A DNA stretch of 64,000 bases from Tsuneonella rigui (GCF_003958625.1 NZ_RSEL01000028.1:229501-293500); one strand, 5' to 3'. Positions 50,063 to 58,075 are shown, counted from the first letter of the stretch. The notes: a model not told the origin generated them from the letters alone. A program made the numbers and translations.

Positions 50063-53000
50063 TTAGAAGTCATAGCTGATGCCGAACTTCACGCGCCACA
50101 CCGACGAGCTGACGTTTACACCGTTGTCGTTGGCGAAGGTCGAGTAGCCTTGGCCGTTGGGAGACGGGATGAAGATGTAACGGCCTTGCGCGTCCACTCC
50201 GCTGACCGAAGCAACGTCCTGGAACCCTTCGAAGTTGCGCCGATGCTGGAGGTTCCAGCTCGAATCGAGGAAGTTCAGGAAGTTGTCCATCGAAGCGTAC
50301 AGCTTGATCTTGTCATTGCGCCCGAAGAACCGGCCCGGACCGGGGATCTCCTGCGACAGCGACAGGTCCATGTCGTAGTACCAGTCGTTCGAGCAGGTGT
50401 TACGCGGGATCGACGTGCCGATGTACTTGCGCGCGCAGCCGAGGCCATTCGCGAAGTCGACCAGGCCCTGCACCGCCGCCATGTTCGAGGTCGGCGAAAT
50501 GTTGGGATCGTTGACGCCGGTCGGCAGGTACACGAGCGCGTTGTCCGAGCCCGAGACGCTGTCCCCGAACACGCTGCCGCCCGAGAACGTCAGGCTGTAC
50601 GGACGGCCCGAACGGGCGACGAACGTGATGCCCAAGCGCGACGCGAGGTCGGAGAAGAACTCCTCCTTGAAGCTCATCTGCGCGGTGATGTTGTGCTTGC
50701 TCGAGAAGAAGCTGCGCGAGGCGGCCGGATTCTGCCGGTCGAACGCCGCGGTACCATCGTAGTTCGACCCGGCGGTCGAACGGTACATGCTGCGCCGGTC
50801 CTGCGCGTCGGTATACGCATAGCCGAGGCTGAAGAACACGCTGCCGCCCTCGGTGATGAGGCCGCCGTTGAAGTTCTTCGACAGGATCGCAGAAGCGATG
50901 TGGCTCTCGTAGGAACCCGCATTCGTCAGCAGCAGTTCGTCGTCCCGCTGCGTGTTGAAGCACGCGCCGGTCACGCCGGTGTAGATCGGGGTCGGCGTGA
51001 TATCGACCAGCTTGGCATTGCAGCCGGCAACGCTGGGATCGATCGACCGGTAGATCGGACGCCCGTCGATGGTGAAGCCGTTGATGCCGAGGGCCGGGCC
51101 GTTCGGAGCCGCATTGGTGCCGAACGTCGCGGTCGCCGGAACGGCGGCCAGGTCGACCAGCGTCAGCGGGTTGCGGTACTTGCTGTAGATGTAGTCGAGG
51201 TTGAGGTTCCAGCCGCTGAAGAAGCCGGTGTCGGTGAAGTTCAGCTCCGACGAGAAGCCGATGTTCGCCCGCAGCACGCTCGGCTGCTGGATGTCGGGAT
51301 CGATGCCCTGGGTATCGCCCAGGCCCTTCGCAGCCTGCGAAGCGGCGAAATTGATGACACACTGCGGCACGCCGGTGAACTGGCCGTTCACCACCACGTC
51401 GACCTGCGTCGCCGGCGACTGCGCGGGGCAGCCCGCGTCCTGCAGCGTGCCCTGCGCGAAGCCGCGGCCGTCGTTCTGGAAGGCGTTGGCGTAAAACACT
51501 GCCGGATCGCCGCCCGAGAAGATGCCGACGCCGGCACGCAGCTGCGCACGGCTGAACACCGCGAAATCGTTCATGTCGTAGGTCAGCGCGAGCCGCGGCA
51601 TGATGATCGGATCGATGTTGCTGAAGCTCGTGGTGTTCGAGAAGCCGTAGCGCTGGGCGTACAGCGGGTTCACCTTGGGGTGGCCGCCATCGTACCAGTC
51701 GACGCGCACGCCGAGCACCGCGCTCAGCTGATCGTTGATCTGCCAATCGTCCTGCGCGAACACCGAGTAGATGCTGCGGTTGAAGTCGGCGGCGGCGTCG
51801 CGCGGATCGCCGGTCGACGAGAAGTTGCCGATCGCACCCTCGATCGCGCCGTTGACGATGTTGGCGATGCTCGACGAGGTCTGGAAGTTGCCGGTGCCCG
51901 GCGACAGCAGGCCTGCCTTCAGATCGTTGATGTTGCGGAAGTACAGCGTGCCCGTGCCGTTCTGGATGAACAGGTTGAACAGGTCGGAGCTGTTGAGCTC
52001 GGCGCCGATCTTCAGCTGGTGTGCGCCGGCATCGAGCTTGGCGACCGCACGGTACTGCTGGATGGTCGTGCGCAGGTCGTTGGCCGCACGCGAGAAGCCC
52101 GGGCCGGCACCGACGGCACCGTCAGGACCGGTGGCGTTGTCCACGCCCACGACGATGCGCGGGATCGGATTGTCGCTCTGCGCCTCACCGCCGCCGATCG
52201 GATCCTGCAAGTCCTGCACCTCGGCGCGCGAGTAGCGCAGCTCGGTCGAGAACTTGTCGGTCCAGTTCGAGTACAGGCGCGCCGAATAGTAGTTCGACTT
52301 GGTGCCGCTGTTGAGGAAGGTGTTGCGGCCGACGATGGTCGGGCCGAACGTCCCGCTGATCGTGAGATCATCAGGCTTCACGCTGGCTTCCTCAAGGCGC
52401 TGGTAAGTCGCTTCGAGGCGGTGATTGTCGGTGATCTGCAAGTCCGCGCGAACGAAGTAGCGATCGTTCGTGTAGTCGCGGTTGGTGACGATCGGACCGG
52501 TATCGATCCCGTACACGCTCTTGAGGACCGCCGAGATTTCGTCGAACTGCGCCTGCGAGACGCCGTTGGCGGGATTGACGAAGCCGGCGCCCGAAGGACC
52601 TTCGTCCTGCGACTGGCTGGCTTCCTGGTGCTCGTACGCGCCGAACAGGAACAGGCGATCCTTGATCACCGGGCCGCCGAGGTAGACGCCGTAACGCTTT
52701 TCCGGACCGATCGGCGGGACGGGCTTGATCGTGCCGCGGTCGTTCAGCTCGTCGCCGCGCAGGTCGTTGTTCGAGTACTCGAAGTAACCGCCGAACTGGT
52801 AGTCGTTGGTGCCCGATTTGGTGACGACGTTGATCGCGCAGCCGGTGAAGTTCGAATAGTCGACGTCGAACGGCGCGAACTGGACCTGCGTCTCGCGCAC
52901 GGCGTCGTACGGAATCGGCACCGACGAACGCGACGAGAAGCCGCTTTCGTTGAGGCCGTAGACGTCGCCCTGGCTGATGCCGTCGACGGTGAAGGCGTTG

Positions 53001-53563
53001 CCGCGGTCATTGCCGCCGAGGCAGGAGACGCGGTCCACGCCGTTGCCGCCGTCGTCGCGGTCGAGGCTGACGCGCGGGTCGATGCGGATGATGTCGCGGA
53101 TGTCGCGATTGAAGGTGGGGGCGTTCTCCAGCACCTCGGCGGTGAAGCTGGTGCCCGGGCCGACCGCGAGCTGCGTGACCTGCACGCGGCTGCCGGTGAC
53201 GACGATCTCGCCCGAACCCGAGGTAAGCGAGAAGGTCAGGCTGGTGTTGCCCTGCAGGGTGGTCTGGATGTCGTTGACCGTCTGCCCCTCGAAGCCGCCG
53301 GCATTGGCCGCAACAGTGTAGGGGCCGCCGGTGACGAGGCCGGTGGCGACGAAGCGGCCATCGGCACCCGTGGTGATGTCACGCGCCGCGCCGGTGCGGG
53401 TGTCGGTGATCGTCACGGTCGCGCCCGACAGCGGATTGCCGTCGGCGTCGGTGACCGTGCCTTCGATACCGGTGGTGATCTGCTGGGCGAAAGCAGGGGC
53501 CGGCAGGATGGCGGCGGCGGACAGGCTGACGACGCTTGCAGCCAGCAAGTACTTGAGCTTCAT
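50063..53563 (-). CDS. Oar-type TonB-dependent outer-membrane receptor
   Basis: A 1166-residue receptor from ATG 53563; the extension upstream lacks export features. The signal peptide is residues about 1-25 (ending APAFAQ). A carboxypeptidase-regulatory-like domain (about 28-110, GIEGTVTDADGNPLSGATVTI) is followed by a plug (about 120-250, NAPTFNRDIRDIIRIDPR, GCAINVVTKSGTNDYQFGGYFEY). A 22-strand-type barrel ends WRVKFGISYDF. The layout fits Oar-like receptors, common in sphingomonads and used for proteins, peptides or other large ligands. The ligand is unknown. A tonB gene follows. The 243-base upstream gap holds inverted DnaA-box-like sites. Confidence 0.92.
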   Translation of the reverse strand: MKLKYLLAASVVSLSAAAILPAPAFAQQITTGIEGTVTDADGNPLSGATVTITDTRTGAARDITTGADGRFVATGLVTGGPYTVAANAGGFEGQTVNDIQTTLQGNTSLTFSLTSGSGEIVVTGSRVQVTQLAVGPGTSFTAEVLENAPTFNRDIRDIIRIDPRVSLDRDDGGNGVDRVSCLGGNDRGNAFTVDGISQGDVYGLNESGFSSRSSVPIPYDAVRETQVQFAPFDVDYSNFTGCAINVVTKSGTNDYQFGGYFEYSNNDLRGDELNDRGTIKPVPPIGPEKRYGVYLGGPVIKDRLFLFGAYEHQEASQSQDEGPSGAGFVNPANGVSQAQFDEISAVLKSVYGIDTGPIVTNRDYTNDRYFVRADLQITDNHRLEATYQRLEEASVKPDDLTISGTFGPTIVGRNTFLNSGTKSNYYSARLYSNWTDKFSTELRYSRAEVQDLQDPIGGGEAQSDNPIPRIVVGVDNATGPDGAVGAGPGFSRAANDLRTTIQQYRAVAKLDAGAHQLKIGAELNSSDLFNLFIQNGTGTLYFRNINDLKAGLLSPGTGNFQTSSSIANIVNGAIEGAIGNFSSTGDPRDAAADFNRSIYSVFAQDDWQINDQLSAVLGVRVDWYDGGHPKVNPLYAQRYGFSNTTSFSNIDPIIMPRLALTYDMNDFAVFSRAQLRAGVGIFSGGDPAVFYANAFQNDGRGFAQGTLQDAGCPAQSPATQVDVVVNGQFTGVPQCVINFAASQAAKGLGDTQGIDPDIQQPSVLRANIGFSSELNFTDTGFFSGWNLNLDYIYSKYRNPLTLVDLAAVPATATFGTNAAPNGPALGINGFTIDGRPIYRSIDPSVAGCNAKLVDITPTPIYTGVTGACFNTQRDDELLLTNAGSYESHIASAILSKNFNGGLITEGGSVFFSLGYAYTDAQDRRSMYRSTAGSNYDGTAAFDRQNPAASRSFFSSKHNITAQMSFKEEFFSDLASRLGITFVARSGRPYSLTFSGGSVFGDSVSGSDNALVYLPTGVNDPNISPTSNMAAVQGLVDFANGLGCARKYIGTSIPRNTCSNDWYYDMDLSLSQEIPGPGRFFGRNDKIKLYASMDNFLNFLDSSWNLQHRRNFEGFQDVASVSGVDAQGRYIFIPSPNGQGYSTFANDNGVNVSSSVWRVKFGISYDF

Positions 53564-53681
53564 GGAATGACGATCCCTTGCATTCGATGAGAGTGAGAAG
53601 GAGGGGCGGCAGCCCCGTAGGTGTTTCCGTCTGCCGCCAAAAGTATCTTGTGTTACCGGTGTGTGACAACCGGGCCGCAAG

Positions 53682-53704
53682 TTATCCACACGGCTTGTGG
53701 ACAA
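53682..53704. promoter_or_regulatory. Inverted pair of DnaA-box-like sequences
   Basis: TTATCCACA (53682-53690) matches the DnaA-box consensus exactly. Five bases later TGTGGACAA (53696-53704) is the inverse of TTGTCCACA, one mismatch from it. They lie about 120-140 bases upstream of the TonB-dependent receptor start, where a promoter should be. They could be a DnaA-controlled operator, or simply a 9-bp palindrome bound by another regulator. Confidence 0.45.
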
Positions 53705-53711
53705 GCATCAA

Positions 53712-53755
53712 CTGCTTGAAAAACAGCAGCTTTCCGATGTTGCCGCATTGCAACA
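53712..53755 (-). terminator. Two small hairpins after the oxygenase gene
   Basis: On the minus strand TGTTGC/GCAACA (53755-53738) forms a 6-bp stem. A CTGCT/AGCAG stem with a T-rich loop (53729-53712) follows. They lie 52-95 bases downstream of the leftward oxygenase stop at 53807. Either could assist termination, or the first could be an operator. Weak call. Confidence 0.3.
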
Positions 53756-53806
53756 AGATTTCAGAAAGAGTCTCACCGTCCCGCGGATGGCTCCGCCCGG
53801 CGCGAA

Positions 53807-54736
53807 TCAGGCGAGGTTGATCTCGCGCAGGCGCTGCTGGAGGAACTCGTGGCTGGAGATCGGCGCGGGATGATCGTCGGGCCGCGCCGGGTCGATGCAG
53901 CTCTCCAGTGTGACGATATCAAAGTCCGGCCGGAAGTGCAGGAAGAAGGGCATCGAATAGCGCGAGCGGTAGGCCGCAGGGCCCTTCGGATTGACCACCC
54001 GGTGCTGGGTGGACTTCAGCCGGTGGTTGGTCAGCCGGTCGAGCATGTCGCCGATGTTAACCACCAGCGCGCCCGGCGGAGTGTCGACCGCCTGCCACTC
54101 GCCCTTGGCGTTGAGCAGCTCCAGGCCCGCTTCCTCGGCGCCGAGCAGCAGGGTGATGGTGTTGATGTCCCCGTGCGCGGCAGCGCGGATCGCGCCCTCC
54201 GCGTGTGGGCCGTCGAGCGGCGGGTAGTGCAGCAGCCGCATCACCGAGTTGCCGTCCTCCACCGTCGGGGTGAAGAAGGTCTGCGGCAGGCCAAGGTGCA
54301 GCGCGATCGCCTCCAGCACTCGCTCTCCGGCTTTCTCGAAGGCGGCGTAGAGTTCGGTGAAGGTCTCCCGGAAACCCTCGACCTCGCTCGGCCAGACGTT
54401 GTCGGCCATGTACTGCGCGAGGTCGTGCCCCTCGGGCAGCTCGCGACCGACGTGCCAGAATTCCTTGAGGTCGTGGACCTCGGCGTCCTTGGCCCGCTCG
54501 ACCCCGAACGGAGTGTAGCCGCGCGCCCCGCCGCCGCCTTCGATCTTGTAGGCCTTCTTGGTCGCCTCGGGCAGTGCGAAGAACTCCTTCGACAACGCCT
54601 CGGCGCGCGCGATCAGCTCGGCCGGGATGCCGTGGTCGCGGATTACCGCGAAGCCGTATTCGCGAAAGGAGCGGCCGAGCTCGTCGGCGACTTCGCTCAA
54701 GGGGCGGGCGATGGATACGGATGCGATCTCAGACAT
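53807..54736 (-). CDS. Isopenicillin N synthase-like Fe(II)/2-oxoglutarate oxygenase
   Basis: A 309-residue cytoplasmic oxygenase from ATG 54736, ten bases after the transporter stop. The N-terminal DIOX_N part has ELGRSFREYGFAVIRDHGI. The double-stranded beta-helix core has the iron ligands in AAHGDINTITLLLG (HxD) and KSTQHRVVNP (H). The co-substrate Arg/Ser pair is in YRSRYSMPFFLH. Family members perform hydroxylation, ring formation or desaturation. Co-transcription with a CNT nucleoside transporter hints at a nucleoside- or nucleobase-related substrate, but nothing in the sequence proves this. Confidence 0.88.
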   Translation of the reverse strand: MSEIASVSIARPLSEVADELGRSFREYGFAVIRDHGIPAELIARAEALSKEFFALPEATKKAYKIEGGGGARGYTPFGVERAKDAEVHDLKEFWHVGRELPEGHDLAQYMADNVWPSEVEGFRETFTELYAAFEKAGERVLEAIALHLGLPQTFFTPTVEDGNSVMRLLHYPPLDGPHAEGAIRAAAHGDINTITLLLGAEEAGLELLNAKGEWQAVDTPPGALVVNIGDMLDRLTNHRLKSTQHRVVNPKGPAAYRSRYSMPFFLHFRPDFDIVTLESCIDPARPDDHPAPISSHEFLQQRLREINLA

Positions 54737-54746
54737 GGGATAAGGC

Positions 54747-56060
54747 TCAGTAAGGGAGGAACAGGCCGGCAAGCGCGGCACTCATGAGGTTGGAGAGGGA
54801 GCCCGCGGCAAGCGCCTTCAGGCCCAGGCGCGCGATCACCGGGCGCTGGTTGGGGGCGAGCCCACCCGTCACCGCCATCTGGATCGCGATCGACGAAAAG
54901 TTGGCGAATCCGCAGAGCGCAAACGTGACGATCGCGCGGCTGCGGTCGCTGAGATGCGCCGCGTCCATTTGCCCCAGGTCGATGAAGGCGACGAATTCGT
55001 TGAGCACGATCTTGGTGCCGAACAGCCCGCCCGCGACGGGTGCCTGGTCCCACGGGATACCGATCAGGAACATGACCGGCGCGAAGATCGCACCGAGCGC
55101 CGCCTGGAAGCTCCAGTTCGAAAAGCCGAATAGTCCGCCGACCCAGCCGAGCACGCCGTTCGCCAGCGCAACTAGCGCCACGAACGCCAGCACCATCGCG
55201 CCGACCGCGACCGCCAGCTTGACGCCGGTCTGCGCGCCTTGCGCGGCGGCCTCGATCACGTTGGCGGGCGCCTGGCCTTCCTCGAAGGTCTCGGCGAGCG
55301 CGACTTCGTGCGGCTTGCCGCCCTCGACCAGCGCGCCCGGCCCTTCGGCGCTGATGCGCGCGTCGGGCAGATCAATCGGGCCCTTCACCTCGGGCTCGGG
55401 ATCGGCCGGATCGGGCATGATGATCTTGGCCATCAGGATGCCCCCCGGCGCCGACATGAACGCCGCGGCGAGGAGGAACGGCAGGTAGCGTTCGCCGAGC
55501 AGCCCGGCGTAGGCGGCAAGGATGGTCCCCGCCACGCCCGCCATGCCAACGGTCATAAGGGTGAAGATCGCGCTCGGCGCCAGGCCAGCGAGATAGGGCC
55601 GCACCACCAGCGGGCTCTCGCTCTGGCCGACGAAGATGTTGGCGGCCGCGCCGAGCGATTCGACCCGGCCGATCCCGGTCACCCAGCCGATCGCCCCGCC
55701 GACCCAGCGCACCACCCGCTGCATGATGCCGAGGTGATAGAGGATAGAAACCAGCGCCGCGAAGAACACGATCACCGGCAGCGCGCCCAGGGCAAAGGTG
55801 TTCTTGAGCGGATTGTCCGCCCCGAACAGGAATGCGGTGCCCTCGTTGGCATAGCTCAGAAGCGCGGCGACCCCATTCGACATCCCATGGATCGCCGCCA
55901 CGCCCCACGGCGTGCGCAGGACGATGAACGCGATCAGCGCCTGTAACGCGAACGCCGCGCCGACCACCCGCAGGCGGATGCGCCGCTTGGCGTTCGAGAG
56001 GACGAAGGCGATTCCGAGGATCGCTACAATCCCGATGAGGCTGGTGAGGACTGGAGGCAT
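54747..56060 (-). CDS. Concentrative nucleoside transporter (NupC/CNT family)
   Basis: A 437-residue inner-membrane importer that couples nucleoside uptake to H+ or Na+. Conserved CNT blocks are visible: FALGALPVIVFFAALVSILYHLGIMQ, AANIFVGQSESPLVVRPYL, GERYLPFLLAAAFMSAPGGILMAKI, FGTKIVLNEFVAFIDL and RSRAIVTFALCGFANFSSIAIQ. A hydrophilic loop of about 60 residues (220-280, rich in P, E and D) splits the protein in the family's usual place but is longer than in E. coli NupC. It heads a two-gene operon with the oxygenase. The start is ATG 56060 after GGGGGGCG. Confidence 0.92.
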   Translation of the reverse strand: MPPVLTSLIGIVAILGIAFVLSNAKRRIRLRVVGAAFALQALIAFIVLRTPWGVAAIHGMSNGVAALLSYANEGTAFLFGADNPLKNTFALGALPVIVFFAALVSILYHLGIMQRVVRWVGGAIGWVTGIGRVESLGAAANIFVGQSESPLVVRPYLAGLAPSAIFTLMTVGMAGVAGTILAAYAGLLGERYLPFLLAAAFMSAPGGILMAKIIMPDPADPEPEVKGPIDLPDARISAEGPGALVEGGKPHEVALAETFEEGQAPANVIEAAAQGAQTGVKLAVAVGAMVLAFVALVALANGVLGWVGGLFGFSNWSFQAALGAIFAPVMFLIGIPWDQAPVAGGLFGTKIVLNEFVAFIDLGQMDAAHLSDRSRAIVTFALCGFANFSSIAIQMAVTGGLAPNQRPVIARLGLKALAAGSLSNLMSAALAGLFLPY

Positions 56061-56139
56061 CGCGCCCCCCGTTAGCGGGATGTGGTTTTGTAGGAAACTG
56101 GATTCACATCGCTTCCGGCGGGCAAGTGAACTCCACTAC

Positions 56140-56391
56140 TTACCCGCGGTGGCCTGCGTCCCGTTGTAAGGCGGCGGCGAGGACGGATGGATGTATCGTG
56201 ACCGTGCGTGTGCTGCCTACTCCGCGCACGTAAATCACGGTTGCGATCCTGAGATAGACAGTCCTCTCGTTCCCTTCGATGACCTCTTCGTCGGTGTCGA
56301 CGTCATAGGTGCCGGGAGGAAGCGGAGCGTCCAGTTCCGGAAGCATGAGCGGTCCGGAGAAAGTTACCTGGGAGCGCGTAGTGCGGATCAT
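56140..56391 (-). CDS. Small conserved protein of unknown function (83 aa)
   Basis: An 83-residue soluble protein from ATG 56391. It opens MIRTTRSQVTFSGPLMLPEL and continues LPPGTYDVDTDEEVIEGNERTVYLRIATVIYV. This 'TFxxPxxLPG..PPGTYxVETDEExI' pattern recurs in short hypothetical proteins of rhizobia and sphingomonads. It looks like a small beta-barrel. No function is known to me. It ends a run of seven other tiny leftward genes and lies 79 bases from the CNT transporter. Confidence 0.75.
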   Translation of the reverse strand: MIRTTRSQVTFSGPLMLPELDAPLPPGTYDVDTDEEVIEGNERTVYLRIATVIYVRGVGSTRTVTIHPSVLAAALQRDAGHRG

Positions 56392-56449
56392 CACAATTCC
56401 GAGTTGAGGCGCATCACATTGGACCCTGCGGCCAATCAAAAGCGACCGA

Positions 56450-56581
56450 TCAGGAGTTCTTCAAACTTTCAAGGCCCTTGATCGACCCCGACTTCTGCGT
56501 GGGTTGCGAGGCGTTCGTTTTCGGCTTCTCCGCCTTCGTCTTGCGAATCTCGCGATTGGATTTCTTCTGGCCCTTGGCCAT
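56450..56581 (-). CDS. Tiny basic conserved protein (43 aa)
   Basis: Begins MAKGQKKSNREIRKTKAEKP and ends SGSIKGLESLKNS. It is Lys-rich and probably disordered. The MAKGQxRSNxExxKPK opening is a recurrent short protein in alpha- and gammaproteobacteria with no assigned role. ATG 56581 has an excellent ribosome site, CAGGAGAAC. Basic composition suggests RNA, DNA or ribosome contact, but this is a guess. Confidence 0.8.
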   Translation of the reverse strand: MAKGQKKSNREIRKTKAEKPKTNASQPTQKSGSIKGLESLKNS

Positions 56582-56604
56582 GTCCGTTCTCCTGTCACAA
56601 AGGC

Positions 56605-56626
56605 GGCGCCGCTGAAAAGAGCGGCG
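56605..56626 (-). terminator. 7-bp hairpin between two tiny genes
   Basis: GCCGCT (56608-56613) and AGCGGC (56620-56625) pair around a GAAAAG loop, extended by one pair outside. It lies 19-40 bases after the stop of the 95-residue gene and upstream of the 43-residue gene. It may be a partial terminator between them. No T-run follows. Confidence 0.3.
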
Positions 56627-56644
56627 GCGGCTCAACGCCGCCCG

Positions 56645-56932
56645 TCAGGCGTCTGCGTGTCCGCGGTCCGGATTTTCATTGTCCACCCCGTTGAGTTTGT
56701 CAGTGGCGTGGCCGGCACCGGCTTCGGACGCCGAACTTCCCGCATAGCTGCCGTAAATGATTGTTGGTGGTGCAGAAGGGTTCTGGGCGATCGACTCTGC
56801 ATACGAGACCGTTCGCAGCTGCCTGATTCTATCGGCGTATTCCGCGATCCGGCCGAAGTGATCGTCGTCGCTCGACGCGTTTGCCTTCATCGCTTCAAGT
56901 TGATGAGCGTACAGCAGTTCGTTGAGGTCCAT
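56645..56932 (-). CDS. Small conserved hypothetical protein (95 aa)
   Basis: A 95-residue soluble acidic protein from ATG 56932 with AAAGGA upstream. It opens MDLNELLYAHQLEAMKANAS, then DDDHFGRIAEYADRIRQLR, both predicted helices, and ends in a disordered Gly/Ser/Asp tail. The MDLNELLYxHQxxxM start is one I associate with short sphingomonad and rhizobial hypothetical proteins. There are no catalytic motifs. Function unknown. Confidence 0.75.
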   Translation of the reverse strand: MDLNELLYAHQLEAMKANASSDDDHFGRIAEYADRIRQLRTVSYAESIAQNPSAPPTIIYGSYAGSSASEAGAGHATDKLNGVDNENPDRGHADA

Positions 56933-56985
56933 CTTCGATTCCTTTGATTTGCATCAGCGCGGGCTCGATGGCCCACCGCGGCACG

Positions 56986-57231
56986 CTAGCCTGCCTGCGC
57001 CTCGGCCTGTTCGCGGTGGCTGAGCTGGCGACGGAGATTGATCGCTCTAGGCTGGCCCCCATCGACGGCAACCAGCAGTCCGAAACTGTATCGTTGAAAT
57101 GGCCGCGGATCGGGAAAGAACTCCGGCTGATCCGCGGATTTGAAAACCACGGCCTCGCCGCCTTGATCGGGCCTCAGCATCCCTGCACGGCGGCCGCGAT
57201 CGTACGAAATGACGGTCCCGAGATGCGTCAT
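56986..57231 (-). CDS. Cold-shock-domain-like small protein (81 aa)
   Basis: ATG 57231 overlaps the upstream gene's stop (ATGA). The first 45 residues, MTHLGTVISYDRGRRAGMLR then PDQGGEAVVFKSAD, follow the cold-shock-domain layout (GxVxxF..xxGxGFIxPDxGGxDVFFH), with the aromatic RNA-binding residues replaced. The rest (PFQRYSFGLLVAVDGGQPRAINLRRQ) continues the barrel. It may be a divergent nucleic-acid-binding OB-fold. Assignment is moderate, since the RNP1/RNP2 aromatic residues are not conserved. Confidence 0.65.
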   Translation of the reverse strand: MTHLGTVISYDRGRRAGMLRPDQGGEAVVFKSADQPEFFPDPRPFQRYSFGLLVAVDGGQPRAINLRRQLSHREQAEAQAG

Positions 57232-57518
57232 TGCGCAGCGACCACATCGTCGATCCGAGCGCCACCGGACGCCAGATCCTGCATTTCGGTCAGCACCCTG
57301 GCTTGGCCGGCTGCGCTCGCGGTCGCGATCGCCAGCGGGCGGCCGCCGAGATCGGCAAACTCGCTGCTCAAGAACGAAATCGCGCCATCCTTGCCCAACA
57401 GCTCGAACGCCATACGGGTGATGTTGCCCTGTCGGGCTGCCTGATCGCTCGGAATGGGTGACGACCACTTGCGCCGGCGCCAATGCGAAGCGGGGGAACT
57501 GATCTTTTCCTCAGTCAT
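57228..57518 (-). CDS. Small DUF2384/MbcA-like protein (96 aa)
   Basis: A 96-residue protein from ATG 57518. The core AFELLGKDGAISFLSSEFADLGGRPLAIATASAAGQARVLTEM resembles the C-terminal DUF2384 part of Xre/MbcA/ParS antitoxins (WLxxPNxALGGRxPLDLLxTEEGxxxV). The helix-turn-helix half of those proteins is absent, and no RES-domain toxin is nearby. It is therefore either a stand-alone member or an antitoxin remnant. It overlaps the cold-shock-like gene by four bases, so the two are coupled. Confidence 0.6.
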   Translation of the reverse strand: MTEEKISSPASHWRRRKWSSPIPSDQAARQGNITRMAFELLGKDGAISFLSSEFADLGGRPLAIATASAAGQARVLTEMQDLASGGARIDDVVAAQ

Positions 57519-57552
57519 GCGGGATAACCTTCTTCAAAGTTTGCGGGCCCGC

Positions 57553-57645
57553 TCAACTGACCAGCCAGTAAATCATCACCACCGTGGCGATGAGAGGAAC
57601 AAACAGGCCGACGTAATTTGGACCGGCGTTCTGGCGCGGGTTCAC
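57553..57645 (-). CDS. 30-residue single-helix membrane peptide
   Basis: GTG 57645 overlaps the stop of the upstream gene as GTGA. The product is MNPRQNAGPNYVGLFVPLIA then TVVMIYWLVS. The N-terminal twelve residues are polar. About 18 residues (VGLFVPLIATVVMIYWLV) form one membrane helix ending at the C-terminus. The overlap and the clean helix argue for a real gene, although it is very short. I know no named family. Single-helix peptides of this size often modulate larger membrane complexes. Confidence 0.6.
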   Translation of the reverse strand: MNPRQNAGPNYVGLFVPLIATVVMIYWLVS

Positions 57646-57860
57646 AGGACCTCGCGCTCGAGCTTCGTCATTCGCCGAGCTTGCGCGATGGCATCGGTCA
57701 AGTTCGTGTATTGGAACCCACCGACCGAATAGGTTTCGGTCAGATGGCGAAGGACGCCGAGCGACCCCGCAAGCGTCTCCGCCACGAGGCCGCCGCCTTC
57801 GTTCTCCCAGGATTCGGAAGTGAGTCCGGTTGCGCCTTGGCGCGGCTGAACCTGAGACAT
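57642..57860 (-). CDS. Small conserved hypothetical protein (72 aa)
   Basis: A 72-residue soluble protein from ATG 57860, with GGGAG 10-14 bases upstream; this site sits inside a hairpin. The sequence opens MSQVQPRQGATGLTSESWEN, then EGGGLVAETLAGSLGVLRHL, TETYSVGGFQYTNLTDAIAQ and ARRM. The 'WENEGG...TYSVGGFxYTxLxDAIAQARR' pattern is conserved in short alphaproteobacterial hypotheticals as far as I recall. Function unknown. It is the first gene of the tiny-gene run and is coupled to the 30-residue membrane peptide. Confidence 0.72.
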   Translation of the reverse strand: MSQVQPRQGATGLTSESWENEGGGLVAETLAGSLGVLRHLTETYSVGGFQYTNLTDAIAQARRMTKLEREVL

Positions 57861-57866
57861 CGCACT

Positions 57867-57889
57867 GCTCCCTTGCTGCAAGCGGGAGC
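57867..57889 (-). promoter_or_regulatory. 5' UTR hairpin that hides a ribosome-binding site
   Basis: On the minus strand GCTCCC, a 2-base bulge and TTG pair with CAA and GGGAGC around a CAG loop. The 3' arm contains the Shine-Dalgarno (GGGAG) of the 72-residue gene starting at 57860. A folded RNA would block translation initiation. It could be a thermosensor-like or protein-responsive element, or a chance fold. Confidence 0.45.
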
Positions 57890-58075
57890 TCTCTTGTCTC
57901 TCAGTCGAGGGCGCTCACGAACTGGGTTGCCGCATCGATGCACCTGAAGTTGGGTGTTACAAGGCTCATTACAAGGTGGCCGACCCCGCAGAGTGGTTTC
58001 CCCGCCGGTGATGAGAACAGTGAAGCTCACAGGCCCGCTTTTCTTTTGCGCACGGCGGTGCCAATCCTCCCGCGC

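Noticed and set aside
50150-53590. A 1146-residue open frame antisense to the TonB-dependent receptor
   Set aside because: Composition is Arg/Asp/Val/Ala shadow-like, no signal or domain is visible, and the opposite strand encodes a clear receptor.
53564-53806. Replication origin, because of the DnaA-box pair
   Set aside because: Only two boxes are seen, with no DnaA-box cluster, no long AT-rich unwinding region, and no typical origin neighbours.
57228-57518. Toxin-antitoxin locus based on the DUF2384-like protein
   Set aside because: No RES-domain or other toxin gene and no helix-turn-helix half are present; the neighbours are unrelated tiny proteins.
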